From Methylocystis sp. MJC1 (lineage in GTDB: Bacteria; Pseudomonadota; Alphaproteobacteria; Rhizobiales; Beijerinckiaceae), in assembly GCF_026427715.1 (NCBI RefSeq), contig NZ_CP107558.1, positions 186,001 to 250,000 of the forward strand: a stretch of 64,000 nt of DNA, given 5' to 3'. Position 1 is the stretch's first letter. Every line of letters begins with the position of its first letter. Below, piece after piece: positions 1 through 7,250 of the stretch. Under the pieces are notes generated by a model. It was given only the letters and a program-made list of their open reading frames with translations. It did not search any database and was not told the origin of the DNA. Position numbers and translations under genes: made by a program.

Positions 1-804
1 GTCGGGCATATCCATTTCGACTTCTACAATGGCGCGATGAGCACGGAGCAATGCTATCGGCTGCGAGACGCCTTCCTCCTCGCGCGCAGCCGGCCGACGC
101 GCGTGATCGTGCTGCATGGCGGCAAGGACTACTTTTCAAACGGCATCCATTTGAACGTCATCGAGGCGGCAGAGGATCCAGCGCTCGAGTCGTGGCGAAA
201 CATCAACGCCATTGATGATCTCGTGTATGAAATCACTTGCACGATGTCGCATATCGTCATCGCGTCCATGTGCGGCAACGCCGGCGCGGGCGGCGCGATT
301 GTGGCGCTCGCTGCGGATCGCGTCTTCGCGCGCGAGGGCGTCGTCCTCAATCCGCATTACAAGAGCATGGGCGGGCTCTACGGGTCCGAATACTGGACCT
401 ATCTCCTCCCCAGACGCGTCGGCGCGGAGCGCGCGCATGAAGTGATGGACGGCTGCCGGCCAATGGGGACGCATGAGGCGAAGGCGATCGGCTTCGTCGA
501 CAATGTCTTTGGCGGAAATGCGCAAAGCTTCCAGCAGGAAGTTACAGTGAGGGCGGTCCATCTCGCCATGCGCATGGATTTCTGGAACCTGCTGCGCGAG
601 AAGCACGAAAAGCGCGTGAAGGACGAGCGGGTGAAGCAGCTCGCGGCCTATCGCGCCGAGGAGCTGGCGCGGATGCGGGTCAATTTCTTCGGGCCCGATC
701 CTTCTTATCACCTTGCCCGCGAAAGATTCGTCTTCAAGGGCCGCGCGCCAACGGCGAGGCCAACGACCACACCCGCCATTCGTCGTGAGTTCGCCGGCCG
801 CTGA
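1..804 (+). CDS. hoxX: HoxX hydrogenase maturation protein, C-terminal part (5' truncated by window edge)
   Basis: HoxX is a two-domain protein (formyltransferase-like, then enoyl-CoA-hydratase-like) that makes CO for the active site of [NiFe]-hydrogenases under aerobic conditions. Only the crotonase-fold C-terminal 267 codons are visible. The frame is open from base 1, and the codons before the first ATG (37) already give HoxX-like sequence (HFDFYNGAMST), so the ATG at 37 is internal. The motifs FSNGIHLNVIEAA and NINAIDD are typical of HoxX and not of beta-oxidation hydratases; CGNAGAGGAI is the oxyanion-hole region. Full-length family members are about twice this size. The tail after residue ~240 is Arg/Thr/Pro-rich. 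The rest of the gene, and probably other hydrogenase genes, should lie to the left. Confidence 0.88.
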   Translation, partial: VGHIHFDFYNGAMSTEQCYRLRDAFLLARSRPTRVIVLHGGKDYFSNGIHLNVIEAAEDPALESWRNINAIDDLVYEITCTMSHIVIASMCGNAGAGGAIVALAADRVFAREGVVLNPHYKSMGGLYGSEYWTYLLPRRVGAERAHEVMDGCRPMGTHEAKAIGFVDNVFGGNAQSFQQEVTVRAVHLAMRMDFWNLLREKHEKRVKDERVKQLAAYRAEELARMRVNFFGPDPSYHLARERFVFKGRAPTARPTTTPAIRREFAGR

Positions 805-860
805 CCTTGTGACGCGGGGCCTGTCCTCTACGCCTTAAGAGAGTCTCGCATCTAAAGGGC

Positions 861-1065
861 CGTCATGGCCGGGCTTGTCCCGGCCACCCACGCCGACGGG
901 CATATCCCAACAAGACGCGCCATCGCTATGGATGAAGTTCAGGCCAGGCTTTGCGATGCTCCGAAGTCCTCTCTTCACGCCGACGCAAAGTTCCATGCTG
1001 ATCTATGCCCAGCATTTGCTGTCGTTCGCGTGGCGTGGGTGGCCGGGACAAGCCCGGCCATGACG
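861..1065. repeat. 34-bp perfect inverted repeat flanking 137 bp
   Basis: Bases 861-894 and 1032-1065 are exact reverse complements of each other (34/34). Each arm is itself partly palindromic around GGCCGGG...CCCGGCC. The 137 bp between them have no convincing gene. The GGCCGGGCTTGTCCCGGCC core resembles the short palindromic elements scattered in Rhizobiales genomes. The element fills most of the 805-1085 gap between the converging hoxX and AraC-type genes, so it could also end transcription from both sides. Nothing else is visible in that gap. Confidence 0.85.
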
Positions 1066-1085
1066 AGGGCGGCATGCGGTGGCCT

Positions 1086-2072
1086 CTACGCCTTCACGCC
1101 GCGCCTTGCGAGGGACCAGGTACGATAGGCCCCCGGCGTCATTCCGGCGTAGCGCCGGAACGCGCGCCGGAAGCTCGTTTCATCCGCATAGCCCGACGCG
1201 CTGGCGAGCTGTTTCACCGAACTCTGCGTTGTCTCCAGGAGCATGCGCGTCGTCTCGAAGCGCACGCGGTCGAGAAAGCTTTTGGGGGTCTCTCCGGTGA
1301 ATTCCTTGAGGCGCCGATGCAGCGTGCGGTCCGAGACGCCGAGCGCCTGCGCCAGTTGCACGGATGTGAGCGGCGCGTCGCCCGCCTGCCGCACGATATG
1401 TTCGGCTTGGAGGATGAAGGGATTGGACGCCGAGACATGGCCGGGCGGGATGTAGATCGTCTGGGTCGACGGCGCGGCGTCGACGACGGTAAAATCCGCG
1501 GCCGTTTTCGCGGCTTCGTCGCCGACAAGCGCGCGAATGAGATGGAGAGATAGGTCGATCCACGAGAGGGGGCCGCCGGCGGTCACCACGCGTCGATCCT
1601 CGATCAGCGACGCGCCGCGGGCGGCGTCGGCGCGGGGATAGCGCGCTTTCAATTCATCGTGCCGCCACCAAGTCGTCGTGCAGCGGCGCCCGTCGAGCAG
1701 GCCCGCTTCGCCGAGCAGGAAGACACCGTTGCAGGCGGCGGCGACAATCGCGCCCAATGCGTGCTGGCGCCTCAGCCAGGCGGCTGCGGCGCTGATTTCG
1801 GGCGTCGGCGGCAAAGAATTGCCGCCATCGCAGAAGAACGGCGGGACGATAACGGCGGCGCATGAGCCGAGCGTCCCGAAAGCCTCGTCGACAGCATGTG
1901 TCCGGCCCGAGCCGTCGCATATCGGCGCGCCATCGTGACTGACAGTGACGACGCGATACGGCGACGGCCGCTCTTTCGTCTTCAGCATGCGCCTGCTGAG
2001 CATAAGAAGATCGGCCGCGCCGATGAATCCGAGGCCCAAACAATTTTCGTAACCGAGAACGGCAATGTCCAT
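1086..2072 (-). CDS. GlxA-type transcriptional regulator (DJ-1/PfpI domain + AraC HTH)
   Basis: The 328-residue protein has a class I glutamine-amidotransferase-like (DJ-1/PfpI) domain at about 1-185 and a C-terminal AraC/XylS double helix-turn-helix at about 225-320. Cys114 in AAACNGVFLL sits at the nucleophile-elbow position of the DJ-1 fold. The HTH part shows LAQALGVSDRTLHRRLKEFTG and a second helix pair ending ASGYADETSFRRAFRRYAG, the AraC signature. The start at 2072 gives the usual MDIAVLGYEN opening; the frame stays open upstream to 2168 but that part looks non-coding. Relatives (GlxA, CdhR) activate amine or carnitine catabolism, but the ligand here is unknown. It is divergent from pmoC across 162 bp, which makes pmoC a candidate target (inference). 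Confidence 0.9.
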   Translation of the reverse strand: MDIAVLGYENCLGLGFIGAADLLMLSRRMLKTKERPSPYRVVTVSHDGAPICDGSGRTHAVDEAFGTLGSCAAVIVPPFFCDGGNSLPPTPEISAAAAWLRRQHALGAIVAAACNGVFLLGEAGLLDGRRCTTTWWRHDELKARYPRADAARGASLIEDRRVVTAGGPLSWIDLSLHLIRALVGDEAAKTAADFTVVDAAPSTQTIYIPPGHVSASNPFILQAEHIVRQAGDAPLTSVQLAQALGVSDRTLHRRLKEFTGETPKSFLDRVRFETTRMLLETTQSSVKQLASASGYADETSFRRAFRRYAGMTPGAYRTWSLARRGVKA

Positions 2073-2106
2073 GGTCTGACTCGCTTGGCGGAAAATGCCT
2101 GTCTTG

Positions 2107-2163
2107 TGGCAAATTCGCTGTCTGACTTTGCAAGGATAATGGCAAACCCGCCATGCTGGCAAG
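2107..2163. promoter_or_regulatory. Triple TGGCAA direct repeat between the AraC-type gene and pmoC
   Basis: TGGCAAA occurs at 2107-2113 and 2140-2146, and TGGCAAG at 2157-2163, all in the same direction within the 162-bp divergent intergenic region. AraC-family proteins commonly bind direct repeats, so this is a candidate operator. Spacings are 33 and 17 bp. A GATAAT that could be a -10 box lies at 2135-2140, but no good -35 box is at the right distance. The functional reading is inference only. Confidence 0.3.
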
Positions 2164-2234
2164 CGCAAGGCGCTCTTTATCCTCCTCCCTCACCGGAAAC
2201 GCCGGTCGTTTCCCGGTCGCAATGGAGAAGAAAA

Positions 2235-3005
2235 ATGAGTGCAACGACACAAACCGCGGCAGGCGCCACAGCAGCCGAAAAGCCGATCGTCGATCTCAGA
2301 GGCATGTGGATTGGATTGGGGCTGCTCAACAGCTTCTATTTGATTGTCCGCGTCTATGAGCAAGTCTTCGGCTGGCGCGCGGGCCTCGATTCATTCGCGC
2401 CAGAGTTCCAGACCTATTGGATGTCGATCCTCTGGTCGGAGATTCCGCTGGAGCTGATCTCGGGCCTTGGTCTCGCCGGCTATCTTTGGAAGACCCGCGT
2501 GCGCGACATGTCGCTGGTGACGCCGCGTCAGGAAATGCGCGCCATCGTCGATAATGTGAAATGGCTCGTTTGCTATGCGGCGGCGATCTACTGGGGCGCG
2601 TCCTTCTTCACCGAGCAGGACGGCACGTGGCATATGACCGTGATTCGCGACACGGATTTCACGCCGTCGCATATCATCGAGTTCTACATGAGCTATCCGA
2701 TCTATTCCATCATGGCGGTCGGCTGCTTCTTCCATGCAAGGACGCGCATCCCTTACTTTTCCAAGGGCTATTCGCTCGCCTATCTGATCGTCTCGATCGG
2801 CCCCTTCATGATCATCCCGAATGTCGGCCTCAATGAATGGGGACATACGTTCTGGTTCATGGAGGAGCTCTTCGTCGCGCCGCTCCATTGGGGCTTCGTG
2901 TTCTTCGGCTGGATGGCGCTCGGCGTCTTCGGCGTCGTGCTTCAGCTCCTGCTGAATGTGCATCGGTTGCTCGGCAAGGAGGGCGTCGCGCTTCTCACCC
3001 AGTGA
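2235..3005 (+). CDS. pmoC: Particulate methane monooxygenase subunit C (orphan pmoC)
   Basis: This 256-residue integral membrane protein is a full-length PmoC, subunit of the copper-dependent enzyme that oxidises methane to methanol in intracytoplasmic membranes. The sequence is very close to known Methylocystis/Methylosinus PmoC: RGMWIGLGLLN, YEQVFGWRAGLDSFAPEFQ and FTEQDGTWHMTVIRDTDFTP are hallmarks. Proposed copper ligands are all present: Asp129, His133 and His146 (DGTWH...PSH), plus Asn200, His204 and His218 (NEWGH...APLH). About six membrane segments are visible. The start ATG follows GGAGAAG at 2225-2231; the frame is open further upstream but that part is non-coding. No pmoA or pmoB follows: the next gene is on the other strand. 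Type II methanotrophs are known to carry such single pmoC copies besides pmoCAB operons. AmoC is excluded by similarity and context. Confidence 0.97.
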   Translation: MSATTQTAAGATAAEKPIVDLRGMWIGLGLLNSFYLIVRVYEQVFGWRAGLDSFAPEFQTYWMSILWSEIPLELISGLGLAGYLWKTRVRDMSLVTPRQEMRAIVDNVKWLVCYAAAIYWGASFFTEQDGTWHMTVIRDTDFTPSHIIEFYMSYPIYSIMAVGCFFHARTRIPYFSKGYSLAYLIVSIGPFMIIPNVGLNEWGHTFWFMEELFVAPLHWGFVFFGWMALGVFGVVLQLLLNVHRLLGKEGVALLTQ

Positions 3006-3116
3006 TTTTGAAAAAGGGCGCGCGCCGCGCCGGCGGCCGCGCGCCTTGCCCCCGCTCCTGGTCCCTCCCGCAAGGGGCAGGGGGATACTCACGTGAGTCA
3101 TGTCGCTCTTAGTCAG

Positions 3117-3149
3117 ATCGCCTCTCGACGCCCAGGGTCGGGAGGCGAT
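3117..3149. terminator. Hairpin between converging pmoC and ygfZ-like genes
   Basis: A 13-bp stem (3117-3129 with 3137-3149, one G-U pair) encloses a 7-base loop. It lies between the two converging stop codons and could end transcription from both sides, although neither side has a long T run. A second GC-rich hairpin (GGCGCGCG pairing with CGCGCGCC) is at 3017-3045, just after the pmoC stop. Confidence 0.5.
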
Positions 3150-3152
3150 TGA

Positions 3153-3983
3153 TTATTGGCTACCCCTCTCGATGAATTCCAGCGCAACGCCGCCCGCCAT
3201 CGGCGCCTCGCCTTTCTCCTTTGCGTCGGCAAGGCGGTCGAGACGGATGAGGGCGAGGCCTTCTTCGCCGATCGCAGAGCCGGTGACGCCGATCTCGACG
3301 TCGCCGGCGCGAATCGGTTCGCCGGGCTTGGGCGCGCCGCCGGGGGCGCGATATTGCGTCACGCGCTTGCGCACGAGATTGCGATGCTTCATGCGCGAGA
3401 CGACTTCCTGGCCGACATAGCAGCCCTTCTTGAAGTCGAGACCCGCGAAGAGGTCCATATCGGCCTCATGCGGAAAAGCGTCGCTATAGTCGAAATCGAC
3501 CCCGCCCAGCGGCACGCCGGCGCGGATGCGGCGCATCTCGTAATCGGCGAGCGGACCGGAGGCGGCGATCTTGCCTTTTTCGGCAAGCGCCCGCCAGCCG
3601 AGCGCCTCGGCGCGCGGGTCCGGCGCAAGCGCGATCGCCTCCACTTCCGGGCGTTTGTCAGCGTCCGGGAAAGCGACGGCCTCCAGCCTGTCGCTGAGAT
3701 TCGTCACGGTAATCTTGGCGCGCAGCTTGTAGAGGTTCAGCCGCTTTTCGAGGTCGTCGGCGAGCGAAAGCGGACAATCGAGTAGGAAACGTCCCTCTCC
3801 CAACGCGAAGACGACAAAATCAAATAGAATTTTTCCTTGCGGCGTCAGCAGGGCGGCGAAGCGCGCTGCGCCGGGCTCGAGGGACTTCACGTCGTTCGTC
3901 ACGATATTGTGAAGAAATTTAGCCGCGTCTTCGCCGCTCACCTCGACGACGCCGCGGTCCGTCAGCAGGATCGCTGTGGTCAT
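3153..3983 (-). CDS. ygfZ: YgfZ/GcvT-type folate-binding protein
   Basis: The 276-residue protein belongs to the YgfZ/IBA57 branch of the aminomethyltransferase fold. These proteins bind tetrahydrofolate and help repair or mature certain Fe-S enzymes. The signature KGCYVGQE is at residues 186-193 with the conserved Cys188. The N-terminus (LTDRGVVEVSGEDAAKFLHN) matches the family opening. Start 3983 was chosen because family proteins begin here; the frame stays open to 4037 but that part looks unrelated. The gene is divergent from the dihydroorotase gene and convergent with pmoC. It is not the glycine-cleavage T protein, which is encoded at 19788-20915. Confidence 0.9.
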   Translation of the reverse strand: MTTAILLTDRGVVEVSGEDAAKFLHNIVTNDVKSLEPGAARFAALLTPQGKILFDFVVFALGEGRFLLDCPLSLADDLEKRLNLYKLRAKITVTNLSDRLEAVAFPDADKRPEVEAIALAPDPRAEALGWRALAEKGKIAASGPLADYEMRRIRAGVPLGGVDFDYSDAFPHEADMDLFAGLDFKKGCYVGQEVVSRMKHRNLVRKRVTQYRAPGGAPKPGEPIRAGDVEIGVTGSAIGEEGLALIRLDRLADAKEKGEAPMAGGVALEFIERGSQ

Positions 3984-4101
3984 TTTCCGTTCCTGTTGCT
4001 TGAGCGTGCTCGACATATCGCACGCTCGCTCGCGCATTCGACTTGGCGCATCGGCGACTTGTGCTTATCTAGGCAGGATCGCTGCAAACGGGGCGCCATT
4101 C

Positions 4102-5427
4102 ATGCCGCAGACATTCGACGTCATCCTATCTGGAGGCACGCTCGTCAACCAGGATGGCGAGGGCTTGCGGGACGTGGGCGTTCGCGCGGGCAAGATTGCC
4201 GAGATCGGCGATCTCTCCCGCGCTTCCGCCGGCGAGACGATCGATTGCACGGGCCTGCACATTCTTCCGGGCGTCGTCGATTCGCAGGTGCATTTTCGCG
4301 AGCCGGGCCTTTCGCATAAGGAAGATCTCGAATCAGGGTCGCGCAGCGCCGTTCTCGGCGGCGTGACGGGCGTTTTCGAAATGCCCAACACCACGCCGCT
4401 TACAACGGGCGAAGCCGAGCTTGCGGACAAGGTGGCGCGCGCGACGGACCGCATGCATTGCGATTTCGCTTTCTGGGTCGGCGGCACGCATCAGAACGCC
4501 AAGCACGCCGCCGAGCTTGAAAGGCTGCCGGGCGCGGCGGGCATTAAGGTTTTCATGGGCTCGTCGACGGGCTCGCTGCTCGTCGCGGACGATGAGGGCA
4601 TTGCGCAGGTGCTCGCGCATACGCGCCGGCGCGCGGCTTTCCACAGCGAGGACGAATATCGTCTGAACGAACGCAAGGAGTTGCGCGTCGAAGGCGATCC
4701 ACGTTCGCATCCCATTTGGCGCGACGTCGAGACCGCGCTGCGTTCGACCCAACGCCTGTTGAAGATCGCAAGAGAGAAGCGCGCGCTGATCCACGTGCTG
4801 CATGTCACGACGGCGGAAGAAATCGAGCTTCTCTCGCACCATAAGGATCTGGCGAGCGTTGAGGTCACGCCAAATCATCTGACGCTCGACGCCAGCGCTT
4901 ATGAGCGCATCGGCACGCTGGCGCAGATGAATCCGCCGGTGCGCGAGGCGCATCACCGCGACGCGCTGTGGGAAAGCTTGCGGCAGGGCGTCGTCGACGT
5001 CATCGGCTCCGATCACGCGCCGCATACGCTCGAAGAAAAGGCGCAGCCCTATCCGAAAAGCCCTTCGGGCATGACCGGCGTGCAGACGCTCGTGCCGCTG
5101 CTGCTCAACGCCGTGAACAATGGCAAGCTGACGCTCGCACGCTTCGTCGATTTGACGAGCGCCGGTCCGCTGCGCGTTTTCGGCATGGCCGGCAAAGGCC
5201 GCATCGCCAAAGGCTATGACGCAGATTTCACGATCGTGGACATGAAGCGGCGTGAGGTGATCCGCAATGAATGGATTGCTTCTCGCGCCTGTTGGACGCC
5301 ATTCGACGGCGCCGAAGTCACCGGCTGGCCGGTGGGGACTTTCGTGCGCGGCGCGCGGGTGATGTGGGAGGGCGAACTCGTGACGCCGTCGCGGGGCAAG
5401 CCGATACGGTTTCAGCAGGCGTTGTAA
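4102..5427 (+). CDS. pyrC: Dihydroorotase (PyrC, class I-like amidohydrolase)
   Basis: Dihydroorotase closes the ring of carbamoyl aspartate to dihydroorotate in pyrimidine synthesis. The 441-residue protein shows the amidohydrolase plan: a small beta domain at both ends and a metal-binding barrel. Visible motifs are VHFREPG (64-70), the AGIKVFMGSSTGSL stretch expected to hold the bridging carboxylated lysine, HVLHVTT, and GSDHAPHT with the catalytic Asp. The first metal-binding motif reads DSQVH rather than the usual DxHxH, so the first His is Gln62; this may be normal for this alphaproteobacterial subgroup or may mean altered metal binding. Allantoinase or hydantoinase are alternatives, but FREPG, GSDHAPH and the length favour dihydroorotase. 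Confidence 0.88.
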   Translation: MPQTFDVILSGGTLVNQDGEGLRDVGVRAGKIAEIGDLSRASAGETIDCTGLHILPGVVDSQVHFREPGLSHKEDLESGSRSAVLGGVTGVFEMPNTTPLTTGEAELADKVARATDRMHCDFAFWVGGTHQNAKHAAELERLPGAAGIKVFMGSSTGSLLVADDEGIAQVLAHTRRRAAFHSEDEYRLNERKELRVEGDPRSHPIWRDVETALRSTQRLLKIAREKRALIHVLHVTTAEEIELLSHHKDLASVEVTPNHLTLDASAYERIGTLAQMNPPVREAHHRDALWESLRQGVVDVIGSDHAPHTLEEKAQPYPKSPSGMTGVQTLVPLLLNAVNNGKLTLARFVDLTSAGPLRVFGMAGKGRIAKGYDADFTIVDMKRREVIRNEWIASRACWTPFDGAEVTGWPVGTFVRGARVMWEGELVTPSRGKPIRFQQAL

Positions 5428-5452
5428 TTCGTTTCCGCTTGAATAGGCGCGT

Positions 5453-5558
5453 GTCATTCCCGGCGGGCTGAAAGGCCCGACCGGGAATCCAGAGTCGCAG
5501 GCGCGCTGGCTTTGCTCTGGATTCCCGATCGCTCACTTCGCGAGCGTCGGGAATGACA
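5453..5558. repeat. Three-hairpin intergenic repeat, family B copy 1
   Basis: The element starts with GTCATTCCC and ends with GGGAATGAC. It contains a left hairpin (GGCGGGCTGAAAGGCCCGACC), a central palindrome (AATCCAGAG...CTCTGGATT), and a right hairpin (GATCGCTC...GAGCGTC). A close relative lies at 59929-60031 with the outer hairpins exchanged. It sits between the converging dihydroorotase and Lrp-type genes and may also act as a terminator. Confidence 0.9.
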
Positions 5559-5598
5559 GGGAACCAATCGCGCGGATTCCTTTCACGCGCGACTGTGC

Positions 5599-6015
5599 TC
5601 ACGCCGGCGCAAGTAGAAGACTGGTCTCGCTTCTCGCAACGCCCTCGATCGACCTCACCGTAGACAGCACCCTGTCGAACTCCGCCAGATTGGCGACCTC
5701 GATCTCCGCAATGAGATCATAAGCGCCGTTGGTGCTGTAGAGCGCGTGAATCTCGGGCAGGCCACGGAGCACTTGCACGACGCGGCGGGTGCTCTTTCCT
5801 GCGACTTCGATCATCATGATCGCGCGAATGCGGTCGTCGTCTGCAACGCTCTTCAGCCGCACCGTAAATCCCAGGATGACTTCAGAGTCGATCAAGCGGT
5901 CGAGCCTGTTCTGCACCGTGCCGCGTGAGACGCCAAGCCGCTTCGCCAGCTCGGACAACGAGGCTCTGCCGTCTGCCCTCAGCTCGGCGATCAAGCGGCG
6001 GTCGAGATCGTCCAT
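5599..6015 (-). CDS. Lrp/AsnC family transcriptional regulator
   Basis: The 138-residue protein has an N-terminal winged helix-turn-helix (MDDLDRRLIAELRADGRASL, then LAKRLGVSRGTVQNRLDRL) and a C-terminal RAM ligand-binding domain with VLRGLPEIHALYSTNGAYDLIAEI. The length is normal for single-domain Lrp/AsnC regulators, which sense amino acids. It is divergent from the ornithine cyclodeaminase/arginine dihydrolase pair, with 139 bp between start codons. Like PutR or OcdR-type regulators it probably controls that pair in response to arginine, ornithine or proline (inference). The stop is followed by the family B repeat. Confidence 0.92.
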   Translation of the reverse strand: MDDLDRRLIAELRADGRASLSELAKRLGVSRGTVQNRLDRLIDSEVILGFTVRLKSVADDDRIRAIMMIEVAGKSTRRVVQVLRGLPEIHALYSTNGAYDLIAEIEVANLAEFDRVLSTVRSIEGVARSETSLLLAPA

Positions 6016-6039
6016 GCCGGCGCCCCTGTCGAATTGGGG

Positions 6040-6112
6040 CTAGCTTATGTCAATTTGCTCAATAATCTACGAAATTATGCATATGTTTGTGATTTTTATC
6101 GACGTCCGCCGT
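6040..6112. promoter_or_regulatory. AT-rich divergent control region, likely Lrp-type operator
   Basis: Between the Lrp-type gene and the cyclodeaminase gene lies a strikingly AT-rich stretch for this genome (for example AAATTATGCATATG near 6071). Lrp/AsnC regulators bind such degenerate AT-rich sites, so autoregulation and control of the divergent operon are likely. No exact consensus is claimed. Confidence 0.35.
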
Positions 6113-6154
6113 CTTTAACATCAGGCGCACGCCAAGGATGTTGGAGGCTTGCGT

Positions 6155-7225
6155 ATGGTCACTTTTCTGAACGCCTCAGACGTGGCCAAAATCGTTCGCC
6201 GCGTCGGCGCGCGCCGTTTTTGGGAGCGTCTGGTCGAGGGTCTTCGCGACGATTTCCTGCGCTGGGATCGTTTCGACAAATGCGCGCGCTTCGCCAGCCA
6301 TTCGCCCGGCGGCGTCATTGAGCTGATGCCGGTGAGCGACGGCGAGGTTTTCGCCTTCAAATTCGTCAACGGCCATCCGGGCAACACCCAGCTTTGCCTG
6401 CAGACTGTCGTCGCCTTCGGGGCGTTGGCTGACGTCGCGACGGGCTATCCGGTCTTCATGTCGGATATGACGCTCGCCACCGCCTTTCGCACGGCCGCGA
6501 CCTCTGTTCTGGCGGCGCGCCATCTGGCGCGGCCGGAAAGCCGCACGATGGCGCTCATCGGGCTCGGCGCACAATCGGAATTCCAGGCCTGGGCTTTCCA
6601 CGAGATCCACGGGATCGACCGGCTGCGCATTTTCGACGTCGACGAAGAGGCCGTCGACAAATTCGAATCCAACATCGCGGGGTTTGAGCTCGAAGTAACG
6701 CGGTGCCTCGACGCGCGGTCGGCCGCGCTGGGCGCGGATATCGTCACGACGATCACGGCGGATAAGAAGCGCGCCACGATCCTGTCGCAGGACATGATCG
6801 CGCCGGGAACACATATCAACGCCGTCGGCGGCGACTGCCCGGGCAAGACGGAACTGTCGCGCGGGCTGCTCCTGCGATCGGATATCTATGTCGAATATGC
6901 CCCCCAGACGCGGCTCGAGGGCGAGCTCCAGCAGCTCCCCGCCGATCATCCGGCCGTCGAGCTGCATGAGGTTCTCGCCGGCCGCAAGCCGGGCAGGGCG
7001 TCCGAAGACGCCATCACCATATTCGACAGCGTGGGTTTCGCGGTCGAGGATTTTTCGGCGCTGCGGCTGTTGGGCGACCTCGCGCGTGAAACGGGAATCG
7101 GCGCCTGCTTGGAGCTGACGGCCGCGCCGACGAATCCAAAAAATCTCTTCTCCCTGTTGCACCCTCTTGAAGCGGCGCAGGAGCGCGGCGACGCGCTTCC
7201 CGAGCCGATGAAACTCTCCGACTAA
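6155..7225 (+). CDS. ocd: Ornithine cyclodeaminase
   Basis: The enzyme converts L-ornithine to L-proline and ammonia using bound NAD+, and belongs to the mu-crystallin fold. The 356-residue protein shows the family order: substrate part FKFVNGHPGNTQ (69-79), TALATAFRTAATS-like helix (107-117), Rossmann loop LIGLGAQSEFQ (134-144), and GGDCPGKTEL with catalytic Asp227. GGAGG at 6143-6147 is seven bases from ATG 6155; a TTG at 6149 is too close to it. A GTG-started arginine dihydrolase-like gene follows 25 bp later, so the two form an operon that would turn arginine into proline. Confidence 0.93.
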   Translation: MVTFLNASDVAKIVRRVGARRFWERLVEGLRDDFLRWDRFDKCARFASHSPGGVIELMPVSDGEVFAFKFVNGHPGNTQLCLQTVVAFGALADVATGYPVFMSDMTLATAFRTAATSVLAARHLARPESRTMALIGLGAQSEFQAWAFHEIHGIDRLRIFDVDEEAVDKFESNIAGFELEVTRCLDARSAALGADIVTTITADKKRATILSQDMIAPGTHINAVGGDCPGKTELSRGLLLRSDIYVEYAPQTRLEGELQQLPADHPAVELHEVLAGRKPGRASEDAITIFDSVGFAVEDFSALRLLGDLARETGIGACLELTAAPTNPKNLFSLLHPLEAAQERGDALPEPMKLSD

Positions 7226-7250
7226 CCCTCTCTCCAGGAGTCCTCTCGAC

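Noticed and set aside
865..1128. Short plus-strand open frames between hoxX and the AraC-type gene
   Set aside because: They run through the 34-bp inverted repeat and have no ribosome site or family-like sequence.
2073..2234. Sigma-54 promoter upstream of pmoC
   Set aside because: TGGCAA-like hexamers occur, but none has GC at the required spacing to make a convincing -24/-12 site.
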